Shown here: piece after piece, positions 42,197 to 52,500 of the stretch
Numbering within the stretch: the stretch's first letter is position 1
Layout: every line of letters begins with the position of its first letter
DNA from: Gemmatimonadaceae bacterium
GTDB taxonomy: Bacteria > Gemmatimonadota > Gemmatimonadetes > Gemmatimonadales > Gemmatimonadaceae
Assembly (NCBI GenBank): GCA_020851035.1
Contig: JADZDM010000021.1
Coordinates: 558,001 to 622,000, forward strand
Length of the DNA: 64,000 nucleotides
Direction of reading: 5' to 3'
Program-made: the position numbers and the translations under genes
Notes under the pieces: model-generated
Told to the model about the DNA's origin: nothing
Databases searched by the model: none
Seen by the model: the letters and a program-made list of their open reading frames with translations, nothing else

Positions 42197-42673
42197 GGTT
42201 CAGCGGACATGGATGTCGCAGTTCGGACGCCACAGGTGGTGTGGCTCCCCGGCATCACTGCGGTCCGCACTCTACACGTGCGAGCAGGCCAGCGGCAAAT
42301 CCCACCTCCCCTCGGGCGCCGGAAACCGGCACGCGACGCCGGTCGCCGCGAGGTCGCGCCCGCCGTCCGCGCCCGTCCCTGATTCACCAGACCCGGAAGT
42401 CCATCGATGCCGGCGGCGATGCACCACCCCGTCCGGTACGGTCACGCCGCGCCCGCCGCGTCACCCGTCCCTCGCGGCTTCGTGACCTGATGTGTCAACG
42501 CCTCGTCCCTCTGGCACGGGCGCACTTCGTGCACCGCCGACCAAGAGATGGAAACATCCAGAATTAGAACTCACTCACTGAACGCCGCCTGATGCCTGCA
42601 CGTACATGGCTTGCCCGCACCCCGGACCGCTCGGTGCGGATGAACAGGTCCTGCCACGTGCACTCCTGACGCG
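42197..42673. other. 477-bp intergenic region before the flippase
   Basis: No supported gene. The last 100 bp (42540-42590) are clearly less GC-rich than the surroundings (around gaaacatccagaattagaac), so the promoter of the flippase-SGNH pair is probably there. A short GCAC-TTC-GTGC hairpin occurs near 42522-42532. Confidence 0.4.
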
Positions 42674-44176
42674 ATGCTGAAGAACATCGGGGCCAACTGG
42701 GCGCTGGCCCTGCTCAAGATGGCGACGGCGTTCGTGCTGATGCCCTACACCATCCGGATGCTGGGCACGGAGCAGTACAGCGTCTGGATCCTCATCGGCT
42801 CGATCACCGGGTACATGGCGCTCATGATCCTCGGTGTCCCTGCGGCCAGCGCGCGGTTCATGGCCAAGGCGGCGGCCGAGAAGGATCACGCAAAGCTCAA
42901 CGACTACATCGCCAGCTTCGCCAGCCTGTACCTCCTGCTCGGCGCGATCTGCGTGGCGGTCGGGGTTGGCCTCTACTTCGCCCTCACCCGCCTCTTCGAG
43001 ATCCCGGCGGAGTTCCAGTCGCACGCGCAGGCCGCCTTCGCGATCGTGATCGGCACCACCGCCGCCGGCTTCGTCCTCCAGCTCCCGTACGCGATCTTCT
43101 CGGCGCATCACGAGTTCGTTGGCTCCAACACGGTCCTCGCGACCACGACGCTCTTCCGCTTCGTCGCCACGTTCGCCCTCCTCCGCTGGTGGCCGAGCGT
43201 GATCGTGGTGGCCGCCATTCAGGGCGTGGCACTGGTGCTCGAGTTCGCGCTCGCCTGGGCCATGATCGGACGGAAGTACCCACACATCCGTTTGCGGTTC
43301 GGCGCCCTCCGCTGGACCACGCTCCGGGAGATCCTCGGGTTCAGCCTCTTCGTGATGGTGCTGAGCGTCGGGGCCCAGCTCAGCTACCAGACCGATGCCC
43401 TCGTGATCGGCCGGTTCCTCCACGTCGGGCAGATCGCGTTCTTCGCCGTCGCCAACAACCTCGCCCTCTACTACATCGAGTTCCTGGTCGGCATCGCCTC
43501 GGTGGTCATGCCCATGACGACCAGGCTCCAGACCGAGGGCAATCACGACGGCCTGCGCGAGCTCTTCCTCAAGTGGTCGAAGATCGCCCTCGGCCTCTCG
43601 ATGATCGGCGGCCTCTTCCTCATCGTCCTCGGCCCGCGGTTCCTCGCCTGGTGGGTCGGACCGACCTTCGAGGAGCCCGCCGGACGCGTCCTGCAGATCC
43701 TCATGACCAGCTACCTGGTCTACCTGCCGGTCAGGGCCGTCTCGCAGCCCATGCTCATCGGGCTCGGCATGCCCAACAAGCCCGCCATGGGGTTCCTCGT
43801 CGCGGGCGTCAGCAATCTCATTCTGAGCATCACGCTTGCCCAGAAGTACGGCATCGCCGGCGTCGCACTCGGCACCGCGATCCCGAATGCGGCCTATGCC
43901 ATCTACCTCGCGTCCGTCACCTGCCGTGCGATTCAACTGCCCTTCGCGACGTACTTCCGGTACGTGTATGGGCGGGCCGGCATCGCCGCCGTCCCCGTCA
44001 TGGCAGTGCTCTACGCGTTCCGTGTCGGGTTGGATGCACGGACGTTTGTCGAGCTGGCCGTAGCGGGCACGACTTCTGCTGTTCTCTGCGTCGCTCTCTG
44101 GTTCGGCGTCATCGTTCGAGGCGATAAATACCTCGGAAACTCCTTTGCGCAGGTTCGCGCCCGGTTCGCTAAATGA
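42674..44176 (+). CDS. Polysaccharide flippase (Wzx/MATE-like, MOP superfamily)
   Basis: A 500-residue protein with about 12-14 transmembrane helices. The opening MLKNIGANWALALLKMATAF and then PYTIRMLGTEQYSVWILIGS matches the polysaccharide biosynthesis protein / Wzx N-terminus. Later helices include LGFSLFVMVLSVGAQLSYQT, NLALYYIEFLVGIASVVMPM, IALGLSMIGGLFLIVLGPRF and NLILSITLAQKYGIAGVALG. It probably moves lipid-linked oligosaccharide across the inner membrane. No glycosyltransferases or polymerase are adjacent, so it is not in a full capsule locus. Its stop overlaps the next gene's ATG (ATGA), so the two are coupled. Confidence 0.9.
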   Translation: MLKNIGANWALALLKMATAFVLMPYTIRMLGTEQYSVWILIGSITGYMALMILGVPAASARFMAKAAAEKDHAKLNDYIASFASLYLLLGAICVAVGVGLYFALTRLFEIPAEFQSHAQAAFAIVIGTTAAGFVLQLPYAIFSAHHEFVGSNTVLATTTLFRFVATFALLRWWPSVIVVAAIQGVALVLEFALAWAMIGRKYPHIRLRFGALRWTTLREILGFSLFVMVLSVGAQLSYQTDALVIGRFLHVGQIAFFAVANNLALYYIEFLVGIASVVMPMTTRLQTEGNHDGLRELFLKWSKIALGLSMIGGLFLIVLGPRFLAWWVGPTFEEPAGRVLQILMTSYLVYLPVRAVSQPMLIGLGMPNKPAMGFLVAGVSNLILSITLAQKYGIAGVALGTAIPNAAYAIYLASVTCRAIQLPFATYFRYVYGRAGIAAVPVMAVLYAFRVGLDARTFVELAVAGTTSAVLCVALWFGVIVRGDKYLGNSFAQVRARFAK

Positions 44177-45330
44177 TGAGCTTCCTCCTCCCGATGCTGG
44201 GTGGCCTCACCCTCGCCGTCTGTGCAGAACTCTTCGCGCGACGCCACGTGCGCCGCAGTCCCTACCGGGTGCTGGCTCCCGGCCGCGTGGACCGGATGAG
44301 CCTTCATCATGAGACGCTTCCAACCTTGGACCAGCACATTGCCCATGCCGTGAACTCGCACGGCGAGCGCGGCGGCGAGCGTCCGGCAGACCCGCGGACC
44401 TTCCGCGTGCTCGTCGCCGGTGGCAGCGCCGTGAGCTGCTTCCTGCTCGACCAGGAGGTCGCCTGGCCGTCCATCATGCAGCGCCAGCTGCAGTCGGCAC
44501 CCGAGCTCGCTGACCGTCCCGTGCACGTTGGCAACATCGGGAAGTCCAGCATCGACAGCGCCACGCTCGACTACATGCTGTCGAAGGTGCTGCCGCAGGA
44601 GGATGGGCTCGACGTGCTGGTCGTGATGGTCGGCGCGAGCGACATCCTGCGCTGGCTCGCACTCGGTGCCCCCGTGCACGAGCTGCCCGACCTGCTGCCG
44701 ATCGACGATGCGTTCGCCGAGCGCCCGGACATCCGGTTCGGCTGGAAGCCGAAGCAGCTCGCACTCGCCACGCTCTATCGGCGGCACCGCGAAGCGAAGG
44801 GCTGGACCCGCACGAACTTCGGCAAGCGCTACGGCGCCGCACGGAGGATGCGCGCCGAGGCCCGCACCATCACCGATGTGCCGGATGCGTCGCTCGTCAT
44901 GGAACGCTTCGAGGAGCGCCTCGAGAGCCTCGTCGACCGCGCACTGGAGCACGTCGAGCACGTGGTCGTGGTGCGGCAGCCCTGGTTCGAGAAGGCGGAG
45001 TACTCCGAGGAGGAGGTGGCGCAGTTCTGGAACGGCAGCATCGGCGACGCCTACATGACGCCCTGTGACACGTTCTTCTCACACCAGGTCGTCGCCGAGC
45101 TCTGTCGCCAGCTCGACGAGCGCGTCGTCGTCGTCGCCGAGCGGGCCGGCGTGCCGACCGTGAACGTCAACGCGCACCTCGAGCCGTCCACGGCCACCTA
45201 CATCGACCAGTTCCACTTCACGCCGCTGGGATCGCAGCTCGTCGCCCAGGCCGTCAGAGACGGCGTGCTCGACGCGGTGCATGGCGCGCGCGAACACGAA
45301 CCGCAGCACTCGGCAGCGAACGCGGCCTGA
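44173..45330 (+). CDS. SGNH/GDSL-type hydrolase with N-terminal anchor
   Basis: A 385-residue protein. The N-terminal helix (FLLPMLGGLTLAVCAELFAR) probably anchors it in the inner membrane. The SGNH blocks are: block I VLVAGGSAVSCFLL with the Ser nucleophile in G-G-S-A; block II HVGNIGKSSIDSATL with Gly-Asn; block III MVGASDILRWL in place of G-x-N-D; block V DQFHFTPLGSQLV with the Asp and His. The fold hydrolyses or transfers acyl groups on lipids or glycans. Coupled to the flippase by a 4-base overlap, it could deacetylate or acetylate the exported glycan. A hairpin terminator follows (45344-45397). Confidence 0.86.
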   Translation: MMSFLLPMLGGLTLAVCAELFARRHVRRSPYRVLAPGRVDRMSLHHETLPTLDQHIAHAVNSHGERGGERPADPRTFRVLVAGGSAVSCFLLDQEVAWPSIMQRQLQSAPELADRPVHVGNIGKSSIDSATLDYMLSKVLPQEDGLDVLVVMVGASDILRWLALGAPVHELPDLLPIDDAFAERPDIRFGWKPKQLALATLYRRHREAKGWTRTNFGKRYGAARRMRAEARTITDVPDASLVMERFEERLESLVDRALEHVEHVVVVRQPWFEKAEYSEEEVAQFWNGSIGDAYMTPCDTFFSHQVVAELCRQLDERVVVVAERAGVPTVNVNAHLEPSTATYIDQFHFTPLGSQLVAQAVRDGVLDAVHGAREHEPQHSAANAA

Positions 45331-45343
45331 CACTCTGGAGGCG

Positions 45344-45397
45344 CGGGTCGGGCCGCTGCCGCCGGGACGAGTCCTGCAGCAGCACCCGACCCGTTTT
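45344..45397 (+). terminator. Rho-independent terminator after the SGNH gene
   Basis: CGGGTCGGG (45344-45352) pairs exactly with CCCGACCCG (45385-45393), 32-nt loop, followed at once by TTTT. It starts 14 bp after the SGNH stop codon. Confidence 0.65.
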
Positions 45398-45705
45398 CTG
45401 CGCCGGCCTGTATACGCCCGGTCTTCGGGCCGACTCTCCTCCTGTGGGCCGCCGGGCGCTGAAAACCGCCGATCGCGACGTGTGTCGGACGGTGGCGCGG
45501 ACGCGAATGCCTTACGTACAATCCGACGCTGCTGCGCCCACCGATGTTCCCGCAGCTTTGATGCAGCGGCATCAGGCACGCACGGCAACACGCCGCTGCA
45601 GGGCGATCAGATGGCACCTCGCGTGACGACACCGGCGCACGGCCCTCGCCGATCGCCGGACCGGCGCCTGTGCCCCCGCCCGGCATCCCGGTCCAGGCAG
45701 CGCCG
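45398..45705. other. Intergenic region before the ferric-reductase-like gene
   Basis: About 310 bp with no supported gene. A slightly AT-richer stretch around 45508-45525 (gccttacgtacaatccgac) is the likeliest promoter area. Nothing else was seen. Confidence 0.35.
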
Positions 45706-47046
45706 ATGCAGCGAATCACGTGGGCGTGGTGGGCACTCGTCGCGGCGGTCACCCTCGCCTGGATGACCGCCGAGCCGGCGCTGTTCACCGTCACCGGGTT
45801 CGTGCCGATCCGCAACCTGCTCGTCCAGTACAGCGGCCTCCTCACGATCGCCGTCATGAGCATCGCGATGGTGATGGCGGCCCGACCGCGCTGGCCGGAA
45901 CAGCGACTGGGTGGGCTCGACAAGATGTACCGGCTGCACAAGTGGCTCGGCATCACGGCCCTCGTCACGGCACTGCTGCACTGGATGTCCTCCAACGCGC
46001 CGAAATGGGCGAGCGCGCTGGGGCTGCTGGAGCGTGGCGCACACGCCCCGCGCGTGCCACACGCCGATCCGGTCGAGCGCTGGCTGATGGAGTATCGCGG
46101 TGCCGCCGAGTCGGTTGGCGAGTGGATGTTCTACGCATCGGTGCTGCTGATCGTCGTGGCCCTCGTGCAGCGTGTGCCCTACCGGCTCTTTCGCAGGACG
46201 CACCGCATCCTCGCGGCCTGCTATCTCGGGCTCGTCTGCCACTCCGTCGTGCTCACGACATTCACCTACTGGCGCTCGCCCGTGGGCCTGCTCGTCGTGC
46301 CGCTGATGGCAGCGGGTGTCGTGGCGGCGACGCTGGTGCTCAGCGGGCGCGTCGCGACCGGCCGCAAGGTCGGCGGGGTCATCGAGTCCATGCGCTACTT
46401 CGCCGGCGTGCGGACGCTCGACATCACCGTGACCGTGGCGGAGGGATGGCACGGGCACGAGCCGGGGCAGTTCGCATTCGTCACCTCCGACACCACCGAA
46501 GGGGCGCATCCCTACACCTTCGCGTCGGCCTGGACGCCCTCGACGCGACGGATGGAGTTCGTGGTCAAGGAGCTCGGTGACCACACCAGCCACCTGCGCG
46601 ACACGCTCCACGTCGGCCAGCCCGTGACGATCGAGGGACCCTACGGGTGCTTCACCTTCGCGGATGACTGCCCCGGCCAAGTCTGGGTTGGCGGCGGGAT
46701 CGGCATCTCACCGTTCCTGGCGCGCATGGCGCTCCTTGCCGACCCTGCGCGACGAACCGGCCAGTCGATCCACCTCTTTCACGCCACCGCGGACGAGGAT
46801 CCCGACGCCTTCGCGAAGCTCACCGCGGATGCCAGCGCCGCAGGCGTCCACCTGCACCTGCTGGTCGACAGGCGCGATGGCTTCCTCAGCGGTGACAGGA
46901 TCCGCGCCGCCGTGCCGGCATGGCGCGGCACGAGCATCTGGTACTGCGGGCCGGCGGCGCTTGGCACCATCCTGCGGCGCGACTTTGCCGGTGCCGGCCT
47001 GGATGTCGGTGCGCGCTTCCATCAGGAGCTCTTCGCGCTGCGGTGA
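45706..47046 (+). CDS. Ferric-reductase-like transmembrane oxidoreductase with FAD/NAD(P)H domain
   Basis: A 446-residue protein. The first ~220 residues hold six helices with a ferric-reductase/cytochrome-b pattern: RLHKWLGITALVTALLHWM and RTHRILAACYLGLVCHSVVL supply spaced His pairs for haem. The C-terminal part is a ferredoxin-NADP reductase-like module: FAD-binding GHEPGQFAFVTSD and HPYTFASAW (R-x-Y-S/T position read as HPYTF), then NAD(P) motifs VWVGGGIGISPFLARMALL, IHLFHATADEDP and SIWYCGPAALGTILRRDF. It lacks a 2Fe-2S domain. It probably passes electrons from NAD(P)H across the inner membrane to a periplasmic acceptor such as Fe(III). Start ATG 45706 is preferred; a GTG 12 codons upstream is possible. 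Confidence 0.9.
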   Translation: MQRITWAWWALVAAVTLAWMTAEPALFTVTGFVPIRNLLVQYSGLLTIAVMSIAMVMAARPRWPEQRLGGLDKMYRLHKWLGITALVTALLHWMSSNAPKWASALGLLERGAHAPRVPHADPVERWLMEYRGAAESVGEWMFYASVLLIVVALVQRVPYRLFRRTHRILAACYLGLVCHSVVLTTFTYWRSPVGLLVVPLMAAGVVAATLVLSGRVATGRKVGGVIESMRYFAGVRTLDITVTVAEGWHGHEPGQFAFVTSDTTEGAHPYTFASAWTPSTRRMEFVVKELGDHTSHLRDTLHVGQPVTIEGPYGCFTFADDCPGQVWVGGGIGISPFLARMALLADPARRTGQSIHLFHATADEDPDAFAKLTADASAAGVHLHLLVDRRDGFLSGDRIRAAVPAWRGTSIWYCGPAALGTILRRDFAGAGLDVGARFHQELFALR

Positions 47047-47100
47047 GGCGCGGCGGCGCGGCAGGCAGTGCACATGAGCGGCGTGCACCACGGGGTGTCG

Positions 47101-47562
47101 TCACGCCGTGTCGGCCGCGTGTTCGAGCGCCGCGACATCCAGCTTCTCCATCGTCATCATCGCGGCCATCACCGCCTGCACACGTCGCGGGTCCGTGTCG
47201 CGGATCAGCTCCATGAAGCGTCGCGGCACGATCTGCCAGGTGAGGCCGAACGGGTCCTGGATCCACCCACACTGCATCGGTGTCGCACCGGCCCCGACGA
47301 GTGCGTCCCAGTACCGGTCCACCTCGGCCTGGTTCGCGCAATCCACGTAGAACGAGACGCCGTTGGAGAACGTGAAGTACGACCCGCCGTTGAACCCCAT
47401 GAAGGACTGCCCGCCGACGACGAACTCGGCCGACGTCACCGGGCCGTCGCTCCCGCTGCGCGCAACGTTCCGGATCTCCGAGTCCGGGAAGGTGGCCGTA
47501 TAGAATGCCACGGCCGCATCGAGCTGGTCGTTGAACATCAGGAAGGGGGTGACCTTCGTCAT
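47101..47562 (-). CDS. PhnB-like / VOC superfamily protein
   Basis: A 153-residue protein starting MTKVTPFLMFNDQLDAAVAF, followed by YTATFPDSEI, GQSFMGFNGG, VSFYVDCANQAEVDRYWDAL, CGWIQDPFGLTWQIVPRRF and a helical tail PRRVQAVMAAMMTMEKLDV. This is the PhnB / 3-demethylubiquinone-methyltransferase-like subgroup of VOC proteins. The real function of the group is unknown despite the methyltransferase name. It is a single-gene unit converging with the ferric-reductase-like gene. Confidence 0.9.
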   Translation of the reverse strand: MTKVTPFLMFNDQLDAAVAFYTATFPDSEIRNVARSGSDGPVTSAEFVVGGQSFMGFNGGSYFTFSNGVSFYVDCANQAEVDRYWDALVGAGATPMQCGWIQDPFGLTWQIVPRRFMELIRDTDPRRVQAVMAAMMTMEKLDVAALEHAADTA

Positions 47563-47758
47563 CGGGGCGCTCCATGCCGGTGGGTGAGGTTTGCGACGTC
47601 GACAACGTAGCTCCGTTGCGCGACGCGTACCGCATTGCCACCACGCCCAGGCGGAACCCCGCCCGGGCCACGGGCGTCAGGTCCGCATCCCGCGACGGGC
47701 ACACACATCATGGCTGCCTGCCTGAGTGCCAGACAGGGTGTGCCACGACCTTGGCCGG

Positions 47759-48205
47759 TCAGGGCGCCGGCGCTGCGCTCCGGTATTCATGCCGCCCGCC
47801 GTCGATGGTGAACGCCAGGCCACCTGCCGAGATCGTGACCGGCACCGGATCCGCGACGGCGCAACTGGCGTTGATCGGGCAGCCGCGCCCGAAACGGATC
47901 GTCCCATTCGCACGATCGAACCGGATCGGCACACGCCACGTGACCGTGTTCGGCGTACTCGTGCCGTCGATGCGCTCCACGCGCTGAACGGTGGCCTGTT
48001 CCCCATTCCCGTCGCCGCGCACCACCAGCGAGTCGGCGACACGGATGTAGCGATACGTCGCGTCCACATACGCCAGCACAGGGACGGACTCCCCCGACAC
48101 GCGTTCGAGGACGAACAGTCCGGACGGGACCACCGGGCCGATCGGCTCGTGGCAGCCTGAAAGCGCGCCGAGCAGGAGCAACACACTGAGTGACTTGCGG
48201 GGCAT
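47759..48205 (-). CDS. Hypothetical lipoprotein, 148 aa
   Basis: A lipoprotein signal (RKSLSVLLLLGALSGC, lipobox L-S-G-C) places it in the cell envelope. The mature part is beta-rich: SGLFVLERVSGESVPVLAYV, YRYIRVADSLVVRGDGNG, VTWRVPIRFDRANGTIRFG and GLAFTIDGGRHEYRS, with two Cys (RGCPINASC) that may pair. No family recognised; the layout resembles small beta-barrel lipoproteins common in Gemmatimonadota. The ATG at 48205 is chosen because the signal peptide starts there. Confidence 0.8.
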   Translation of the reverse strand: MPRKSLSVLLLLGALSGCHEPIGPVVPSGLFVLERVSGESVPVLAYVDATYRYIRVADSLVVRGDGNGEQATVQRVERIDGTSTPNTVTWRVPIRFDRANGTIRFGRGCPINASCAVADPVPVTISAGGLAFTIDGGRHEYRSAAPAP

Positions 48206-48771
48206 ACACTGCTCCACTGTACTGGTCTGACACGCGGCCGAGGGCCGCACCGAGGCAACTCCCGGACACATACCCTGACCGTGCCCCTGCGGTCACGCGT
48301 CTCGCCCTCACGTGTCACGCGGACCGGGCCGCATCATGGCGAACAGCGCCCGAGTGACCATGCCCGGCGAAGCGCCCGGGGTGGCACGGCCACCTCGCGC
48401 CGCACCGCGCCGGCTCCACTGCGTCACCCGGCGATCCCAGTCTCCGCGTGTGACGCGCGTCGGAGGTCTGGTCGCGTGCATGGGCGCGGTATTCCGCACC
48501 ATCCGCACACCGCCACAGTCGCGCACCACCTGTGCGCTGGCGAGCGTCGGTGTCGTCGACGCACGCGCTGCGGGCGACAACACCCGTCCACCACTCCTGG
48601 TCCATCGCACCGCCCGCCATCGAGCCCGTCGCGCGGGACGGCTCGACTGTGATGCGACACTCACGCGGGTCTCCCGCGCCGGAAGCGTGGTCGAGCGCCC
48701 TGACGGCCGTCCGAAGGCGCGGCATGACCACAATGCGGTCGCCGCCACATCTCCACCAAGTCGCGCGCAGG
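48206..48771. other. 566-bp region without a supported gene
   Basis: Several overlapping frames are open on both strands, including a 159-codon plus-strand frame from 48312 and minus-strand frames up to 48771. All are rich in Arg/Pro/Ala without signal peptides, helices or motifs I recognise. It may be the remains of a gene. I assign nothing. Confidence 0.4.
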
Positions 48772-49455
48772 TTAGAAGCGCTCCTCCGTGACCGGCAGCG
48801 CCCAGGTCGGGCCCGTGAACCCGAAACGGTCGAACAGGGTTCGTGCCTCCTCCGTGGTCCACTTGGTCCAGGTCGGATCGAGATGACGCCCGTACCACGC
48901 CTGTGCAAACGCCCACACCACGTCGAGTGCCTGCACATCCCCTCGCGGCATCGCGTGCCGGGCACACCACGCGTCCACCGCACTGCTCGACGCGAAGACG
49001 AGCATGGTACTGCACGTGTACGTCACGTTGTCCCACGCGCGCGCCATGGGGATGGGGAAGTGCACGCAGTAGCCCGCGGGTGTCACCGCGCCGTCGCGGA
49101 CCTGCAGTACGACCTGCGTGCACTCGCCGCCGAGCGACGTGGTGATCGTGGCGTCCGCCCGCAGCAATGCGACAATCCCGAGCGAACACCACGCACAGTT
49201 GCCCCACCAGCCGCGTCCGCCGCTCTCCACCCAGAACGCCGTCGGTGCGGCCGAGAATGGATGCATCGCCCAGATTTCGCCGCTCACCGGATGCAGCACG
49301 ACGCCGTGATCGTCCGCGAGGGCCCGCAATGCCTCCGCCATCACCGCCACCGCAACCCCCAGTGTCTCGGCGAGCACCGCGATCGACGGCGCGGTGCCGT
49401 GGGACAGGAAGTGACGGGCAATCGTGGCGTGGACGACACCGGGTGTGAGGGGCAT
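48772..49455 (-). CDS. Organomercurial-lyase (MerB)-like protein
   Basis: A 227-residue protein. The N-terminal ~75 residues form a winged-helix-like domain (GVVHATIARHFLSHGTAPSI, VLHPVSGEIWAMHPFS). The C-terminal core aligns with MerB: GNCAWCSLGIVALL matches the L-Y-A-W-C-A-L-D region, keeping Cys96 but with Gly where MerB has Asp99; DNVTYTCSTMLVFASSSAV matches the region of Cys159. MerB cleaves carbon-mercury bonds with Cys96, Cys159 and Asp99, so loss of the Asp argues against full lyase activity. No merR, merA or merT genes are nearby. It is divergent from the TPR-CHAT gene with a gap of 45 bp (or 126 bp if that gene starts at its GTG). Confidence 0.83.
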   Translation of the reverse strand: MPLTPGVVHATIARHFLSHGTAPSIAVLAETLGVAVAVMAEALRALADDHGVVLHPVSGEIWAMHPFSAAPTAFWVESGGRGWWGNCAWCSLGIVALLRADATITTSLGGECTQVVLQVRDGAVTPAGYCVHFPIPMARAWDNVTYTCSTMLVFASSSAVDAWCARHAMPRGDVQALDVVWAFAQAWYGRHLDPTWTKWTTEEARTLFDRFGFTGPTWALPVTEERF

Positions 49456-49500
49456 GCCGGAAGATGGGTGGGAGATCGTTCGCGGCGCCACCGGCGCGCC

Positions 49501-52500
49501 ATGGCTACCAGCGCTGCGCGCACTCCCGCATCTTCGACCCATGCCCCCGTGCCCCGAAGCGGCGCCCCCTCGAGCCACACCGTGAGCGCCTCCTTCGGGT
49601 CCGGCCGGTCCACGCACCCGACGCTCGCCGACGCCGAGGCGCTCGGGGCCCGTGCCCGCGCGCTCATGTCGACGGATGATTACGCGGCAGCCGTCCCCTG
49701 CGCCGAGCAGGCCCTCACCATCGCGCACGAGCTGCTCGAGCCGGACGACGCGCGCCGCATCGATCTCCTGCGCACCGTCGCGATCTGCTACTGCCTCTCC
49801 GGCCGCGAACCCGACTCGCTCCAGTACTTCGCCGAGTCCGTCCGCATCCTGTCGCTCGGCACCGGTGGCCCCGACCCACGTCTCGTCGCGGATACATTCA
49901 TCATCGCCGACCTGTTCCTGAAGGCGGGGGAGGTCGATCACGCCGCGCCCTACCTGACCCGGTTCATCGAGAGTTCGCGCCAGCTCGACGGCGGCATGCA
50001 TGACGCCTACCCCGGCGCGGTCCGGGCGCTGGTCGACCACCACCTCTCGGCGTCAGGGATCAGGGCCGCGGAGGCAGTGCTCGACGAGCACATGGCCACG
50101 GTGGCGGTCCGGGTGGGAGAGGACTCCGCGTTCCACCACCACATGCTCACGCAGTACACCTTCGTGCTCGAGGCTTGCGGACGCTATGCGGACGGGCAGT
50201 CAGCCGCGACGCAGCTGGTGACGCTGTCGGAGTCGCTCTTCGGACGGGGGTCAGCCGAGTGCGTCTCCGCGCTCGGCCGGCTGGCATCGCTGTGCCGTGC
50301 GCTCGGGCAGCTTCACGCGGCCCAGGGACATGCCATCAGCGCGATTGCCATCTGCCTCGAGACACCGGAACTCGGCGAGGCCTCGCTGGCCAATGCGCTG
50401 TGGGAGTCGGCGGAGATCAGTGTCGCGATGGCTGACATCCAGGAGGCAGAACGGCAGTTCCGGCAGGCGATCGAGATCTTCCGGACAGTCCCTGGGCGTG
50501 CCGACAACCTGGCCCAGGCCCTCAACGGACTCGGCAACCTGCACCGGCAGACAGGACATCTCGCAGACGCGATGATGGCACTGTCCGAGGCCCGCGACCT
50601 CTACGCCGCGGACGGCGTGCACTCGCTCGCGTACGGCCAGGTGCTCAGCGAGATGGCGGCCGTGCACCTCGCGGGCGACCAGTGTGCAGAAGCCGAGCGA
50701 CTGATGCGCGCGTCGCTCGACGTGATCGAGGGAGCGGTCGGGACGGCGCATCCGGCCTACGCGCGCTCGTTGCGCGATCTCGGCGTGATCCAGCTGGCGA
50801 GTGGGGACCGGGCGGCGGCACGCATCACGTTCGAGGCCGCCTTGCCGGCCCTGCGCGCGGCGCTCGGCGAGCACCATCCTCTCTTCGCCAACCACCTCCA
50901 TGGCCTGGGTGACCTGAACCGCCTGGAAGGTCACCTCGCCGACGCCGAGCCGCAGCTCACGCGTGCGCTCGAGATGATGCGCCACACGGTGCGCGGAACG
51001 GACCACAGGATCCGGACGGCCCTGCGCAGCCTCGCTGGCCTCTACGCGGCGACGGATCGCACCGCACTGGCCATCCAGCTCACGCTCGAGGCACTCGACG
51101 GCGAGCTCGAGATGGTCTGCCAGCTCTTTGCACTCACGGCACAGGACGAGCGCAGTCGGCTGCTCGCGCAGGAGTCGGCGCTGGATGCGCTGCTGACACT
51201 CGTCTCCCGGCAGGACCCGCAGGATGCGGCCGCGGTGAACGCCACGGTCGATCACGTGCTGCGCCGCAAGGGCATGGGCGTGGAGGCGCTGAGCGCGGAG
51301 CGGAGCACGATTCACGCCGGCAATCATCCAGCGCAGGCGGAGGCACTGCTCGCATTGCGCACGTTGCGCGAGCGCATCGCGCAGCTCGCGCTGGCAGGCC
51401 CGGGTCAGGAAGGCCTCGAGGTGCACACACGCCTGCTGACGGAGCTGGAGGCGCAGCGCACCACTCAGGAGATCGCGCTCTCGCGTGACGTGCCCGAACT
51501 GGCGCTCGCGGCCAGGCTTCGCACCGCCGATGTTGCCGCGGTCCGTGCCGCGCTCCCCGCAGGGTCGGCGCTGGTCGAGTTCGTGCAGTTCGCGCCGGTC
51601 GACCTGGCGAGGGAATCGCGTGAGGCGCCGCGCCTGCTGGCCTTCGTGCTCGTCGCCGGCACCGTGGGCCGCGTGCCACTGCACGATCTCGGCGTCGTGG
51701 AGCCGATCGAGGCGCAGCTTGCCGGCCTGCGCACGTCGGTGACCGGGAATGGCGAGACGCGCGACGTCCTCGAGGAGGAGGACGTGAGTGGGCCGGAACA
51801 GGGAGGGGGCACCGCCCGGTCCGCCGCAGCGGGTGCGTGGCTCCGCGCCGCACTCTTCGATCCACTGCGGCCGGACCTGGGTGAGATCCGTCGTCTCTTC
51901 ATCTCGGCCGACGGTGCCCTGAACCGCCTCCCGTTCGAGATCCTTCCGACGGCAGCAGGTCGGCGCCTGATCGACGACTACACAATCAGTTACGTCGGTG
52001 CGGGTCGCGACGTGCTGCGATTCGGCATCGCGCGCTCCGGTGTGGCGACTCGACCGATCGTGCTCGCCGATCCGGACTTCGACCTGTCGCTGTCGCCGAC
52101 TGCACCCGTCACCAGCAACGCCTCCGAGGCATCGGCCAGGCGCGGCAGCCTGTCGTTCGGTCGCCTGCCAGGCACGCGCCGTGAGGGTGAGCAGGTTGGC
52201 GCACTGCTTGGTGCGTCGTGCCACTTCGGCGCCGATGCGGTGGAACGCGTGATCAAGGCGTGCCACTCGCCGCGTATCCTGCACCTCGCCACCCACGGCT
52301 TCTTCCTGCCGGATCGCGAGGATGCGCCAGACGACGGCGCCCCGGTGGCACGGCTCATGGGCAGGCTGCGCAACCCGATGCTTCGCTCCGGCCTGGCGCT
52401 GGCCGGGGCGAACACGTGGCTGGCCCGCGGCCAGTTGCCCGGTGCGGCGGAGGATGCACTGCTGAATGGCGAGGACGTCTCGGGCCTCGACCTGACGGCA

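Noticed and set aside
48312-48791. 159-codon plus-strand frame in the gap before the MerB-like gene
   Set aside because: Arg/Pro/Ala-rich, no ribosome-binding site or motif, and competing frames on the other strand look no better.
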